64,000 nt of DNA from UBA2988 sp965237965. Lineage in GTDB: Bacteria; Gemmatimonadota; Gemmatimonadetes; Longimicrobiales; Gaopeijiaceae. Location of the stretch: assembly GCA_965237965.1 (NCBI GenBank), contig CBDEGT010000002.1:372001-436000 (forward strand). Direction: 5' to 3'. The translations under genes and the position numbers were made by a program. The notes beneath the pieces were generated by a model, which saw only the letters and a list, made by a program, of their open reading frames with translations, did not search any database and had not been told where the DNA came from. Below are positions 1 through 8,591 of this stretch, in pieces. The first letter of the stretch is position 1. Each line of letters opens with the position of its first letter.

Positions 1-342
1 ATCCTCACCACGACGGTACCACGCGTTCTGCTCCTCCTCCTCCTCCGCTAGCAGCCCGAGCACCACCGCGGCGCGCGCCGCCCGCCAGCCGACTGCACCG
101 TCGCTAGGGTCTACCGCCGCGCGCGCCTCGGCCACGGCGAATGATGCATCCAGGTCTGCGGCCGCGTAGAGCGAGTCGGCCCGGGCGAGGACGGTCTCCG
201 CCAGCGGCGGGGCCGTGAGGAGCGACGAAGCAGACTGGGCGCCGAGGCCGCCCGCGATCGGGGAAGACCCTAGGAGCAGGGCGCGCCACAGAAACCGCGG
301 AAGCGGCCGGAGCAGCGCGCGGGCGCGCGTAGACTCGGACAT
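1..342 (-). CDS. TPR-like exported protein, 5' part (runs off window)
   Basis: Reading the minus strand from the ATG at 342 gives 114 open codons to the window edge. The start is a basic N-terminus, then a hydrophobic stretch ending GGLGAQSA that looks like a cleavable signal peptide. Alanine-rich helical sequence follows (ADSLYAAADLDASFAVAEARAA split over about residues 50-75, then an acidic EEEEE run near residue 105), which resembles the first helices of a tetratricopeptide repeat protein. The gene is divergent from the ancestral wzi start at 430, and a broken copy lies at 4036-4342. TPR assignment is inference from composition; the function is unknown. The 3' part is outside the window. 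Confidence 0.6.
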   Translation of the reverse strand, partial: MSESTRARALLRPLPRFLWRALLLGSSPIAGGLGAQSASSLLTAPPLAETVLARADSLYAAADLDASFAVAEARAAVDPSDGAVGWRAARAAVVLGLLAEEEEEQNAWYRRGED

Positions 343-429
343 GCATGGAATGTCGGCCCCTTCGGGTGCGGCTTCAACAGCGACCCGTGGTGTCGTGGTC
401 GGAGCCGCCATGTCCCCCTACCTTCGTCC

Positions 430-500
430 ATGCACCGCGCCATGCACCGAGTTAGGTCCGGAGCCAGATCCCGCGACGCGTGGGGAACCGCACGCGATGG
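430..500 (+). pseudogene. wzi copy A, 5' stub cut off by the IS element
   Basis: The ATG at 430 matches the start of wzi copy B at 4453: both begin M-H-R-A and share the preceding sequence. The stub codes for the first part of a signal-peptide region and is then interrupted by the IS element at about 501. The rest of the gene resumes at about 1948. This stub cannot give a complete product. Confidence 0.6.
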
Positions 501-1947
501 TGTCCCGCTGACAGTTGAAGGTGGTGGCTCCGGAGAGTCTCCTTGTTAGCCTGCGTTTCTCATTTCGGCAACCGGTTCATGGTCGTCGAGGTGGGCCCTG
601 AGCATCCAGATCTGGTCGTAGCCGATGATCCTCCGGTAGCTCTTCTCGGTCTCCACGAACGAGGCCGCAGCCCACCTCAGCGCCATCGCTCCGTTCTTCC
701 AGTTGGTCACCCTGCGGGTCTTCCGTCTTACGCCCGAGTGGGTGCTGTCGATCAGGTTGGTCGAGCCCAGGCACTTCCTCAGCCGCGGCGGGAGGCCGAG
801 CCGGTTGATGGTGAACATCTCGCTGAGGCCTTCGCGTAGGCTGGCCGAGGCCGAGGGGTGGTCGCGCTCGAGCCATCGGGCGAGCTGCTCGAGCTTCTGC
901 TCGCCCTGCTTCGCGTCCAGCTTCATCGCCGCCCGGAACGCCGCCTTCACCTGAGGATGCTGATCCTTCGGCAGATGACCCAGCACGTTGCGGAGCTTGT
1001 GGTTGCGGCAGCGCTGGATGGGGTGACGTTGGCCGAACACCTTCTCGATCGCCTTCCTGAGCGCTTTCGAGCCATCGATCACGAACAGCCGCCGCCTGCC
1101 CGGGTCCAGGCCGCGCTCGACCAGATCCTCTAGGAGCGCGCTGGTCACCTCGGCGTTCTCACTCGCTCCTTCCCTCACGCCCAGCACGTGCTTCTTTCCG
1201 TCTGAGTCCACGCCTACCGCAGCAAGCACGTGGTGCGAGCCCATCCGGATCCCGTCCAGGTAGATCACCAGGAGGTCCCACGCATCCAGCCGGCGCTCCA
1301 TCAGCTCCTTCAGCACGCGCTCCGAGGCCTCGACCGTCTCACGGCTCACCGCCGACTTGCTCACCCCGACCGTGTCGGCCATCTCACCGATCACACGGCC
1401 GTACTTCCGCGTGCTCACCCCCGCCATCAGGACCTCGAGCATCCGATCCGCCACGGCGCCCGGTCTCCGCATCGCTGCGTACGCCGGCACCTCGACCTCG
1501 CCACCCTCCCCGGCGCCCCGGCGCCTGAGCCGTGGCCGCTCCACACGCACCTTCCGGTCCGACAGGTAAACCACACCACCCTGCCGGCCATACCACGCCG
1601 TGTCGTCTTCCGCTCGTGACCGACCTGCCTGCTTCACGCCTGCCACACCCTCGGCGCTCATCTCCAGCACCGCTTCGATCGTCGCTCGTCCCATCACCTG
1701 GATGACTTCGTCGATCGCGACCTCCGTCTGCTCCACGAGCTCAAGCATCGGAAGCAGAAACTGCCCCTCCCGCTTCAGGAACTCCCTGATCGCGCGCTTG
1801 TCCGCCCGATCCCTTACCTCGTACGTTCTCTTCATCGTGGTGGCTCCGTGTTGGGGTTTTTGCCTACCCGAGCCTATCGGCCCGGAACCCCCGGAGCCAC
1901 CACTTTTCTTTCCCCCCTATCAGGAACCTTCAACTACGGTTGGGACA
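501..1947 (-). mobile_element. IS256-family insertion sequence
   Basis: The element carries one transposase gene on the minus strand. Its outer ends form an imperfect 22-bp inverted repeat: TGTCCC, six unmatched bases, then AGTTGAAGGT (501-522), mirrored at 1926-1947. A second inward motif, GTGGTGGCTCCGG, occurs near both ends (about 522 and 1876-1888). I see no clear 8-9 bp target duplication next to these ends, so either the boundaries are slightly off or the flanks have changed. The element sits in the signal-peptide region of wzi copy A. Confidence 0.75.
546..1835 (-). CDS. IS256-family (Mutator-type) transposase
   Basis: This 429-residue DDE transposase catalyses cut-and-copy movement of the surrounding IS. 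Family landmarks are visible: YLDGIRMG with the first Asp at 194, FVIDGSK with the second Asp at 254, the QRCRNHKLRNVL block around 274-285, and STNLIDS at 358-364. In the IS256 family this last motif normally reads NxIE, with Glu as the third catalytic residue. Here the position is Asp363, which may weaken or abolish activity; this is inference. The length is usual for the family and the frame is open throughout, so insertion is probably fairly recent. Confidence 0.93.
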   Translation of the reverse strand: MKRTYEVRDRADKRAIREFLKREGQFLLPMLELVEQTEVAIDEVIQVMGRATIEAVLEMSAEGVAGVKQAGRSRAEDDTAWYGRQGGVVYLSDRKVRVERPRLRRRGAGEGGEVEVPAYAAMRRPGAVADRMLEVLMAGVSTRKYGRVIGEMADTVGVSKSAVSRETVEASERVLKELMERRLDAWDLLVIYLDGIRMGSHHVLAAVGVDSDGKKHVLGVREGASENAEVTSALLEDLVERGLDPGRRRLFVIDGSKALRKAIEKVFGQRHPIQRCRNHKLRNVLGHLPKDQHPQVKAAFRAAMKLDAKQGEQKLEQLARWLERDHPSASASLREGLSEMFTINRLGLPPRLRKCLGSTNLIDSTHSGVRRKTRRVTNWKNGAMALRWAAASFVETEKSYRRIIGYDQIWMLRAHLDDHEPVAEMRNAG

Positions 1948-3628
1948 GCTTCCCGCACGCTGCACGCTCTGCCGCCCTCTCGGCCGCGGACCGGCTTTCG
2001 TCAGTGTCTTCCCGGTTATTCTCATTGCCACGCTGCTTCTACCGCGCCTGGGGGCGGCGCAGGCCAGCGTCCACCTGCAGCCGATGGACGCGGTGCACCG
2101 GGACCTGGACCGGCTGGCGGCGTGGGGGCTGATCGACACGATGCTCGTCGGCCAGCGCCCCTATTCGAGAGCACAGGCCGCACGGCTGACGGCCCGAGCG
2201 GTGCGTGGACGCGAGCGCCTCGGCGACCAGTCACCGGTCGCCCCAACCGCAGACCGGGCACTCGCGCGGCTCAACGAGTGGCTCGCGCCGGAGCTCGCGC
2301 AGCTGGGAATCTTCACGGAGAGGGCCGGGGATACGCCCCTGCTCGGCGAGGCACGGCTGGACGCCACCTGGACCGACAGCCCTCCCCGTGACGTGCCCTC
2401 GAGTGGGGCCGGCGGCACGAGCGCCGCCCGGCTGAACCCCATGCTCGCGTACGATCTGGGCCGAAGCCTCCAGGAAGGCACGACCGTCGGGTTCGAGCTG
2501 GAGTTCGCGCGCACGCTGGGGGCACGGATCGCCGGTACGGTGCGGCCCCGCGCGCAGATCGCGCTCCCCTCCGCGGGCAGCTCTAGAACGACAGTAGAGC
2601 TCCAGGCGGGGCATGCACGCCTACTGCTCGGGAACGCCGCGCTAACGCTCGGCCGCGACCATGTCGTCTGGGGACAGGCGCCGCAAGGCGGCCTCGTGCT
2701 GTCCTCGAACCCGGGCTCGCTCCTGCTCGTATCGCTCGCCACCGAGCATCCGGTGGTGCTCCCAGGGCCGTTCGCCTGGCTCGGACCCTCGCGCTACCAA
2801 CTCTTCCTCGCCGATCTCGGCACCGAGGCGCAGCGCTTCGCACACTCCAAGCTGTTCGGAGGGAGGCTCTCGTTCCTCCCCCACCGGCGCCTCGAGATGG
2901 GAGCGCAGTTCCTGGTCGAATCCGGGGGCGACGGGGCGCCGGAGGCATCGCTCGGCGACCTGATCCTCGACCATCTGTTCTTCCCCGACCTGTTCACGAA
3001 GCGCGAATTTCTCTTCTCCAACAAGGTGGCCGGGCTGGACGTGCGGTTGCGCGTGCCCGAGGCCCGCGGCCTCGAGCTCTGGATTGACGTCGTGATCGAC
3101 GACATCGACATCGATCGTTTCCGGAGCATGATGTGGGAGGACGGATCCTGGAGTGTCGGTGCGCGGCTCGCGCGCGTCGACCGGGCCGGTAATCTCGGGA
3201 TTCATATGGAGTTCCAGCATGTCGGACTCACGTCGTCCATGCACTCCATCTTCACCAGCGGGCTCACGGTGGAGCGGCACTTGTTAGGAAGCGCGCTCGG
3301 CCCGCACGCGAATGGGGCGACCCTCGGCGTCGACTGGGAGACGAGCGCGCGCAACATCATCTTCTTGGAAGGATCCATCGAGCGGCGCAGCAACGACCCG
3401 TACATTACCATCAGTGGGTCCCCCCCCCAGCGCGTACGGACCGGCATCCGGCCGAAGGAGCTGCGTTGGAGAGCGCGCGCGGCCTGGGAGCACCGTCCAG
3501 GATCGGGAATGCTCTGGAGCCTGCGGTTCGAGGGGGGCTATGAGAATGTGAACCACTTCGCCTTCTCTCCCGGAGCCAACCGGCACCACCTGCTCGCGCG
3601 CACAGTCATTCAGGCGCGGCTCCCCTGA
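1940..3628 (+). pseudogene. wzi copy A, main body, 5' end replaced by IS
   Basis: This frame codes for a beta-rich outer-membrane protein of the capsule-assembly Wzi type and is closely similar to copy B (4453-6135) over its whole mature part, for example WGQAP, FTKREFLFSNKVAGL and FTSGLTVER. The native start is upstream of the IS at 430. The only in-frame start left is a TTG at 1940, inside the IS end, with no convincing ribosome binding site. A hydrophobic stretch (FPVILIATLLL) still follows, so low-level export cannot be excluded. The reading frame is intact for 562 codons and overlaps the next remnant by TGATG. I call it a disrupted gene that may still be translated weakly. Confidence 0.7.
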
Positions 3629-3849
3629 TGGCCGGAGCCGTCGCGGCGTTCCTGCTTACGGAGCGGGTCTCGTCGCGCCCCTCCTGCTTGGACTGTTCCT
3701 GCTGCTTGCTCGGCGCCCCGCGCCGCGTCGCACGGCTGCGCTGATCCCCCTCGTCGGCGCCACCGCAGTCACCATCGGAGTCTACGTGGACACCACGGTG
3801 TTCAAGGACCATGGTGTCCATTTCTACGAGTTCGACGTCGTGGGGCTCG
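3628..3849 (+). pseudogene. Sulfatase-like gene copy A, decayed 5' remnant
   Basis: The ATG at 3628 overlaps the wzi stop as TGATG, exactly as in copy B at 6135. The first 20-odd bases match copy B. About 120 bp are then missing relative to copy B (6161 to about 6284) and the frame is lost. Homology resumes through the membrane segments up to about 3849 (the shared VYVDTTVFKDHGVHFYEF region, seen here out of frame), where it ends abruptly. The catalytic part is absent. It is a clear relic of the duplication. Confidence 0.8.
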
Positions 3850-3855
3850 GGCCGG

Positions 3856-4035
3856 TCAGGTGGGCAGCGGAAGGGAGTCGAGGAAATCCTCCAGTAGTCG
3901 GGCGAACCCGGCCGGCTCCTCCAGCGGAGTCAGATGCCCGGAACCCAGGATGGTCCGACCGATTCTGGCTTGGTCGCTCATCGACCGTCCGCCAGCCGCT
4001 CCACCAGACACCGCGCGTCGTCCTGCAGCAGTTCC
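3856..4035 (-). pseudogene. Alpha/beta-hydrolase C-terminal relic
   Basis: On the minus strand, 3981 to 3856 codes for 41 residues ending in a stop, including GSGHLTPLEEPAGFARLLEDF. The GxGHLTPLExP pattern is typical of the catalytic-His region and last helix of alpha/beta hydrolases. Upstream, in a frame shifted by one, DDARCLVERLADGR continues the match to about 4035, where sequence joins the TPR relic. No nucleophile elbow or start exists. It is a short scar left at the duplication junction and is not a working gene. Confidence 0.55.
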
Positions 4036-4342
4036 TCCTCCTCCTCCGCCAGCAGCCCGAGCACGACCGCGGCGCGCGCCGCCCGCTAGTCGGCTGCAGC
4101 GTCGCTCGAGTCAGCCACCGCGAGCACCTCGGCCGCGGCGAGCGATGCGGGTAAGTCTGCGGCCGCGTGGAGCGAGTCGACCCCGACGAGCACCGTCTCC
4201 GCCGACGGTGGCCGCGAGCGGCGACGAAGCCGACTGGGCGCCGAGGCCGCCCGCGGTCTGGGAAGACCCTAGGAGCAGGGCGCGCCACAGAAACCGTGCA
4301 AACGGCCGCAGCAACGCGCGGACGTGCGGACGTGCGGACATA
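4036..4342 (-). pseudogene. TPR-like gene copy B, frameshifted relic
   Basis: The ATG at 4342 and the signal-peptide region (RFLWRALLLGSS, GGLGAQSASS) match the gene at 1-342. After about 50 codons the frame is lost. The matching sequence continues in another frame (AETVLVGVDSLHAAADLPAS, then EVLAVADSSD), hits a TAG, then continues AARAAVVLGLLAEEEEE before joining the hydrolase relic. It therefore has a frameshift, a stop and a truncated end. The intact counterpart is copy A. Confidence 0.65.
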
Positions 4343-4343
4343 C

Positions 4344-4383
4344 ATGGAATGTCGGCCACTACCTATGGAATGTCGGCCACTAC
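4344..4383. repeat. 21-bp direct repeat upstream of wzi copy B
   Basis: ATGGAATGTCGGCCACTAC occurs at 4344-4362 and again at 4365-4383, a 21-bp period. Copy A has the unit only once, near 344-360. It lies in the divergent promoter region, about 70 bp before the wzi start, so it could be a duplicated regulator site. An 8-bp GCGGACGT repeat lies just upstream at about 4317-4340. Confidence 0.7.
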
Positions 4384-4452
4384 GGGAGCGGGTTCAACAG
4401 CGACCCGTGGTGTCGTGGTCGGAGCCGCCATGTCCCCCTACCTTCGACGCCC

Positions 4453-6135
4453 ATGCACCGCGCTATACACCGGGCCGTACGTCGAGCGCCACACCGAGCC
4501 AGGCATCCAGGCGGCGCCCTCCCAGTGCTCCTCGGCGCCACGCTGCTCCTCCCGCTGCCCGTAGCGGGGCAAGCCAGCGTCCACTTGCAGCCGCTCGATG
4601 CCGTGCACCGGAATCTGGACAGGCTGGCGGCGTGGGGGCTGATCGACACCGTGCTTATCGGCCAGCGTCCTTATTCGCGAGCACAGGCTGCACGGCTGAC
4701 GGTCCGAGCGGTGCGCGGACGCTCGCGCCTCGGCGACCAGTCACCGGTCGCTCCAGCCGCAGACCGTGCGCTCGCACGGCTCAAGGATCGGCTCGCACCG
4801 GAACTCGCGCGGCTTGGGGTCACGACGGAGCGGGCCGGGGATGCGCCCCTGCTCGGCGAGGCACGGCTGGACGCCACCTGGACCGACAGCCCTCCCCGTG
4901 ACGTGCCATCGAACCAGGTCGGCACCAGCGCGGCCAGAATCAACCCCCTGCACGCGTACGAGCTGGGCCGCTTCCTCGGCGAGGGCACGACCCTGGGGCT
5001 CGAGATCGAGATAGCACGATCTCTGGGCGGCTGGATTGCCGGCACGGTGCGACCGCGTGCTCAGCTCGCGGTGCCCCCGGAGGGCGGCTCGGAAGCGACG
5101 GTCGAGCTCCAAGCGGGACACGCACGCCTCCTCTTGGGGAATGCCGCGATCACCCTCGGACGGGACCACGTGGTCTGGGGACAGGCGCCGCGTGGCGGCC
5201 TCGTGCTGTCCCCGAATCCGGGCTCGCTCCTCCTCCTATCGCTCACCACCGAACATCCGGTGGTGCTCCCAGGGCCGTTTGCCTGGTTCGGACCCTCCCG
5301 GTACCAGCTCTTCCTCGCCGATCTCGGCACCGAGGCGCAGCGCTACGCGCACTCCAAGCTGTTCGGCTGGCGGCTCTCGTTCCTCCCCCACCGGCGCCTC
5401 GAGATGGGAGTGCAGTTCCTGGTCGAATCCGGGGGCGACGGGGCACCGGAGGCATCGCTCGGCGAGCGGATCCTCGACCATCTGTTCTTCCCCGACCTGT
5501 TCACGAAGCGCGAGTTCCTTTTCTCCAACAAGGTGGCCGGACTGGACGTGCGATTGCGCGTCCCGGAAGCTCACGGACTCGAGGTTTGGGTGGAGCTCGC
5601 GATCGACGACATCGACGTCCGTCGCTTCCGAAGCATGCTGTGGGAGGACGGATCCTGGAACGTCGGCGTGCGGTTCGCCCGCGTCGACCCGGCCGGCACA
5701 CTGGGGCTCAGGATCGAGGCACAGCACATCGGCATCCGCATGTACGAGCACGGCGACTTCACCAGCGGGCTCACCGTAGAGCGCCAGCTTATCGGCAGCG
5801 CACTCGGACCGGACGCGAACGGGGTCACCCTCGGAGTAGACTGGGAGGCGGACGCGCGGAACGACCTCTTCCTGGAGGGGTCGGTGGAGCGGCGCAGCAA
5901 CGACCCCTATGAGCTGATCGTCGGCACACCGTTCTACTTCGCACGGTTGGGCATCCGGCCGAAGGAGCTGCGTTGGAGGGTACGCGCGGCCTGGGAGCAC
6001 CGTCCAGAATCGGGAGAACTTTGGAGCCTCCGCCTCGAGGGGGGCTACGAGTACGCCAAGCACTTCGCCTTTTCTCGTGGAGATATCCGACACAACCTGC
6101 TTGTGCGCACGGTCGTCGAGGCGAGGCTCCCCTGA
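4453..6135 (+). CDS. Capsule-assembly Wzi-like outer-membrane protein (copy B)
   Basis: Predicted outer-membrane beta-barrel protein of 560 residues. In the Wzi family such proteins bind polysaccharide at the cell surface. I chose the ATG at 4453, not the more distal one at 4324, because it opens a normal signal peptide: a basic stretch, a hydrophobic core (LLGATLLLPLPVAG), then AGQA. Conserved patches include WGQAPRGGLVLSPNPGS, LPGPFAWFGPSRYQLF, FTKREFLFSNKVAGL and FTSGLTVERQLIGSALGPD. The stop overlaps the next ATG (TGATG). It is the undamaged member of the duplicated pair. Family assignment is from recalled motifs; substrate is unknown. Confidence 0.75.
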   Translation: MHRAIHRAVRRAPHRARHPGGALPVLLGATLLLPLPVAGQASVHLQPLDAVHRNLDRLAAWGLIDTVLIGQRPYSRAQAARLTVRAVRGRSRLGDQSPVAPAADRALARLKDRLAPELARLGVTTERAGDAPLLGEARLDATWTDSPPRDVPSNQVGTSAARINPLHAYELGRFLGEGTTLGLEIEIARSLGGWIAGTVRPRAQLAVPPEGGSEATVELQAGHARLLLGNAAITLGRDHVVWGQAPRGGLVLSPNPGSLLLLSLTTEHPVVLPGPFAWFGPSRYQLFLADLGTEAQRYAHSKLFGWRLSFLPHRRLEMGVQFLVESGGDGAPEASLGERILDHLFFPDLFTKREFLFSNKVAGLDVRLRVPEAHGLEVWVELAIDDIDVRRFRSMLWEDGSWNVGVRFARVDPAGTLGLRIEAQHIGIRMYEHGDFTSGLTVERQLIGSALGPDANGVTLGVDWEADARNDLFLEGSVERRSNDPYELIVGTPFYFARLGIRPKELRWRVRAAWEHRPESGELWSLRLEGGYEYAKHFAFSRGDIRHNLLVRTVVEARLP

Positions 6136-7749
6136 TGGCCGGAGCCGTCGCGGCGTTCCTACTGGCCAACTTGCTGGTCCAAACCACGCTGTATCGGTGG
6201 CGCCTGGACGACGTCCTCACCGCAGTGCTCGATCTGGGCGGTCAGGCCGAGGTGCTGCGGCGCTCCGCGATGGGATTCGCCCTCTACGGAGCGGGTCTCG
6301 TCGCGCTCGTCCTGCTGGGACTCTTCCTGCTGCTTGCTCGGCGCCCCGCGCTGCGTCGCTGGGCCGCACTGATCCCCCTCGTTGGCGCCACCGCAGTCAC
6401 CATCGGAGTCTACGTGGACACCACGGTCTTCAAGGACCATGGTGTCCATTTCTACGAGTTCGACGTCGTGGGGCTCCTCGGCAACGCATGGCTTGCGCGG
6501 GACCTCGGAATCCGCCCGCAGGACCTGGCGATCGCGCTCGCCGTAGGCGCCGCCACTCTCGTATTCGAGGCCGCGGTCTTCGTGGCCCTCCGTCGATCTG
6601 CCCGCAGCCGCCCCTGGGTGGGATCGTGGAGTGCGTCAGCGCTTATGCTGTGCACCGTTGCCGGACTGGGGCTCTATCGGACGACCGCCCCGCGCGTCAC
6701 CGTCGATCGAGGCGAACTGCCGTCCTTCCCTCTCGAAGTGCTTCGTGCCTCCGGATACGTCACCGCGTTCGTCTCCGGATCGCGGCTCAACAAGTACCCC
6801 ACCGACTTCATGGCCGAGGGGTTTGACCAGGTCCTTTATCCCGAGAACGACGACGAGATCGCTCCGCTGGTGGAGGCCTTCCTGGCAGAGCGTCGAGCTG
6901 ACGGCCGACCCTTCTTTCTCCTTCTCTTCTTCTATACGCCACATTACCCGTTCGACACGGTCGCCCCCGAGAACCGCCGGTTCCGTCCTTCCCTGATCGA
7001 GGAGGAGCGCCAGGCCTTTCTCTCTTTCGACGATCCGCGATTCCAGGAGCGGGCACGGAACAGCTACAGGAACAGCGTGATCCAGGCGGATGCGTACTTC
7101 GGGCACGTCTTCGGACTGGTCCGTCGCGACTACGAGGCGGGCCGGACCGCACTGGTAGCGACGTCGGACCACGGCACCGAGTTCTGGGAGCACGGCCTGT
7201 TCGGCCACGGCCGCTCCACCTTCTGGAAGGAGAAGGTCGAGGTGCCGCTGCTGATCGGGCTGGGAGGGGGCGCCGAGCTGCCCGACGACGTGCGCCGACC
7301 GGCGGTGGCGTCGCTCAAGGACGTGTGGCCGACTCTGATGGAGCAGCTTGCGCCGAAGCCGGCGCTCGAGCCGATGCGCTGGAGCGACGGGCTGCCCCTC
7401 CTCTCCACACCGGCTGCTCGGATCGCCAACCGCACCGATCTGTTCGTCGCTGGGAGGTACTTCCCGTGGGCGAATCGTCCCAACCTGGTAATCGCAGGAG
7501 AGCAAAAGGCACTGGCTGCGACTAACGGGTGCGTCCGACGGACGCCTCCTCGCGGAGCGCATCCGTACCACCGATCTCTTCGACCGCCCGATCGAGGCCG
7601 GACATGTGGTGCCAGCCGCAGAGCTCGCAGCCGGGCTCACGCAGCGCTTCTGGCGCTTCCTTTCAACCCCGGCCTCCGCGCGCGCCGACGCGGTCGCCCA
7701 CGGGGACACGGCGCGAGCCACGAGCGCGGGCCAGTCGGGAAGTCCATGA
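6135..7749 (+). pseudogene. Sulfatase/LtaS-type membrane hydrolase, damaged (copy B)
   Basis: The N-terminus has about four membrane segments, followed by part of an alkaline-phosphatase-superfamily domain with the late metal motif SDHGTEFWEHG and a conserved GHGRSTFWKEKVEVPLL. Two defects are visible. First, the stretch that should carry the early metal Asp and the Thr/Ser/Cys nucleophile is missing: the last membrane segment runs almost straight into GELPSFPLEVLRASGY near 6705-6720. Second, the frame shifts near 7500. The original C-terminus continues in another frame (ESKRHWLRLTGASDGRLLAE and on) to a TGA at 7747-7749, which overlaps the next ATG. In the unshifted frame translation would run into the deacetylase. 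Either true decay or an assembly error could explain the shift, but not the missing catalytic segment. Confidence 0.65.
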
Positions 7750-8591
7750 CAGACGCAAACGTGCGTGAGGCCGAAGGCCACGAGACGCGCCGCGGCACGC
7801 TCGACGTGCTCCTCACCGTGGACGTGGAGCCGGACTGCCCGCCCTATCTGGACGGTTGGCAGGGCGTCGAGGAAGGCCTCCCAAGACTACGGGCCGCGCT
7901 CGCGGAGGAGTGCGTGCCGGCAACCTTTTTCGTCACCGGTGGGGCCGCCGAGCGCTACCCGGTCGCGGTCCGGGAGACCGTCGCCGAGGGCCACGAGCTG
8001 GGCTGCCACGGCCAGTGGCACGCGCGCTTCAGTGGAATGGACGCCCAGGGAGCACGCGACCAACTGACGCGGGCGTCGGACGTGCTCCGCAGGGTGGCAC
8101 CCGTCACGGCGTTCCGCGCGCCCTTCCTGGATTTCCCCGACCGGCTGCTTCCGCTGCTCGTCGAGGCCGGATATCACGTGGATTCCTCCGAGGGCGCGCA
8201 CCGGATCGCGCATCGCGTCCGGGCTGCGCGGCGAGCGCGAATCGCAGCGCCCGGCCTGCTGCGGATCCCAGCCTCGACGACGTCGTCCGCCCTGCGCCTG
8301 CCTCCGGCGCTGCGCGATCCATGGCTCGCACGCCTTCGCAGTCCGGTCGTGCTGTTCGTTCATCCCTGGGAGTTCGTAGATCTGAGCACGGCACCGATCC
8401 CGTGGCACTGCCGGGCTGGCACCGGACCCCGGGCGCTGACGGCGCTCAGCGAAGTGATCCGGCTGTTTCGGGGGCAGGGGGCGCGCTTCGTCACGATGCG
8501 TCACTTCCTACGCGACGTCGTCCGAGACAACGTGCACGAGGTCACGAGCGACGCCGTCCGCAAGCACATGATGGATCCCGTGGTCGCGTGA
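7746..8591 (+). CDS. Polysaccharide deacetylase (NodB/CE4 family)
   Basis: Carbohydrate esterase that would remove acetyl (or similar) groups from an N-acetylated glycan. The start ATG at 7746 overlaps the sulfatase stop (ATGA). Of 281 residues, motif 1 is TVDVEPD with the catalytic and metal Asp pair, motif 2 is CHGQWH with the two metal-binding His residues, then FRAPFLDFP, and a late LFVHPWEF with the His of motif 5. No signal peptide is visible, so it may act on a cytoplasmic or lipid-linked precursor. Its stop overlaps the next gene's GTG by 4 bp. Context suggests a surface-polysaccharide role. Confidence 0.85.
   Translation: MTDANVREAEGHETRRGTLDVLLTVDVEPDCPPYLDGWQGVEEGLPRLRAALAEECVPATFFVTGGAAERYPVAVRETVAEGHELGCHGQWHARFSGMDAQGARDQLTRASDVLRRVAPVTAFRAPFLDFPDRLLPLLVEAGYHVDSSEGAHRIAHRVRAARRARIAAPGLLRIPASTTSSALRLPPALRDPWLARLRSPVVLFVHPWEFVDLSTAPIPWHCRAGTGPRALTALSEVIRLFRGQGARFVTMRHFLRDVVRDNVHEVTSDAVRKHMMDPVVA

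Noticed and set aside
5973..8591. One 872-codon protein joining sulfatase and deacetylase
   Set aside because: The joint arises from a frameshift near 7500. A well-preserved alternative frame ends at 7749 and overlaps a normal deacetylase ATG.
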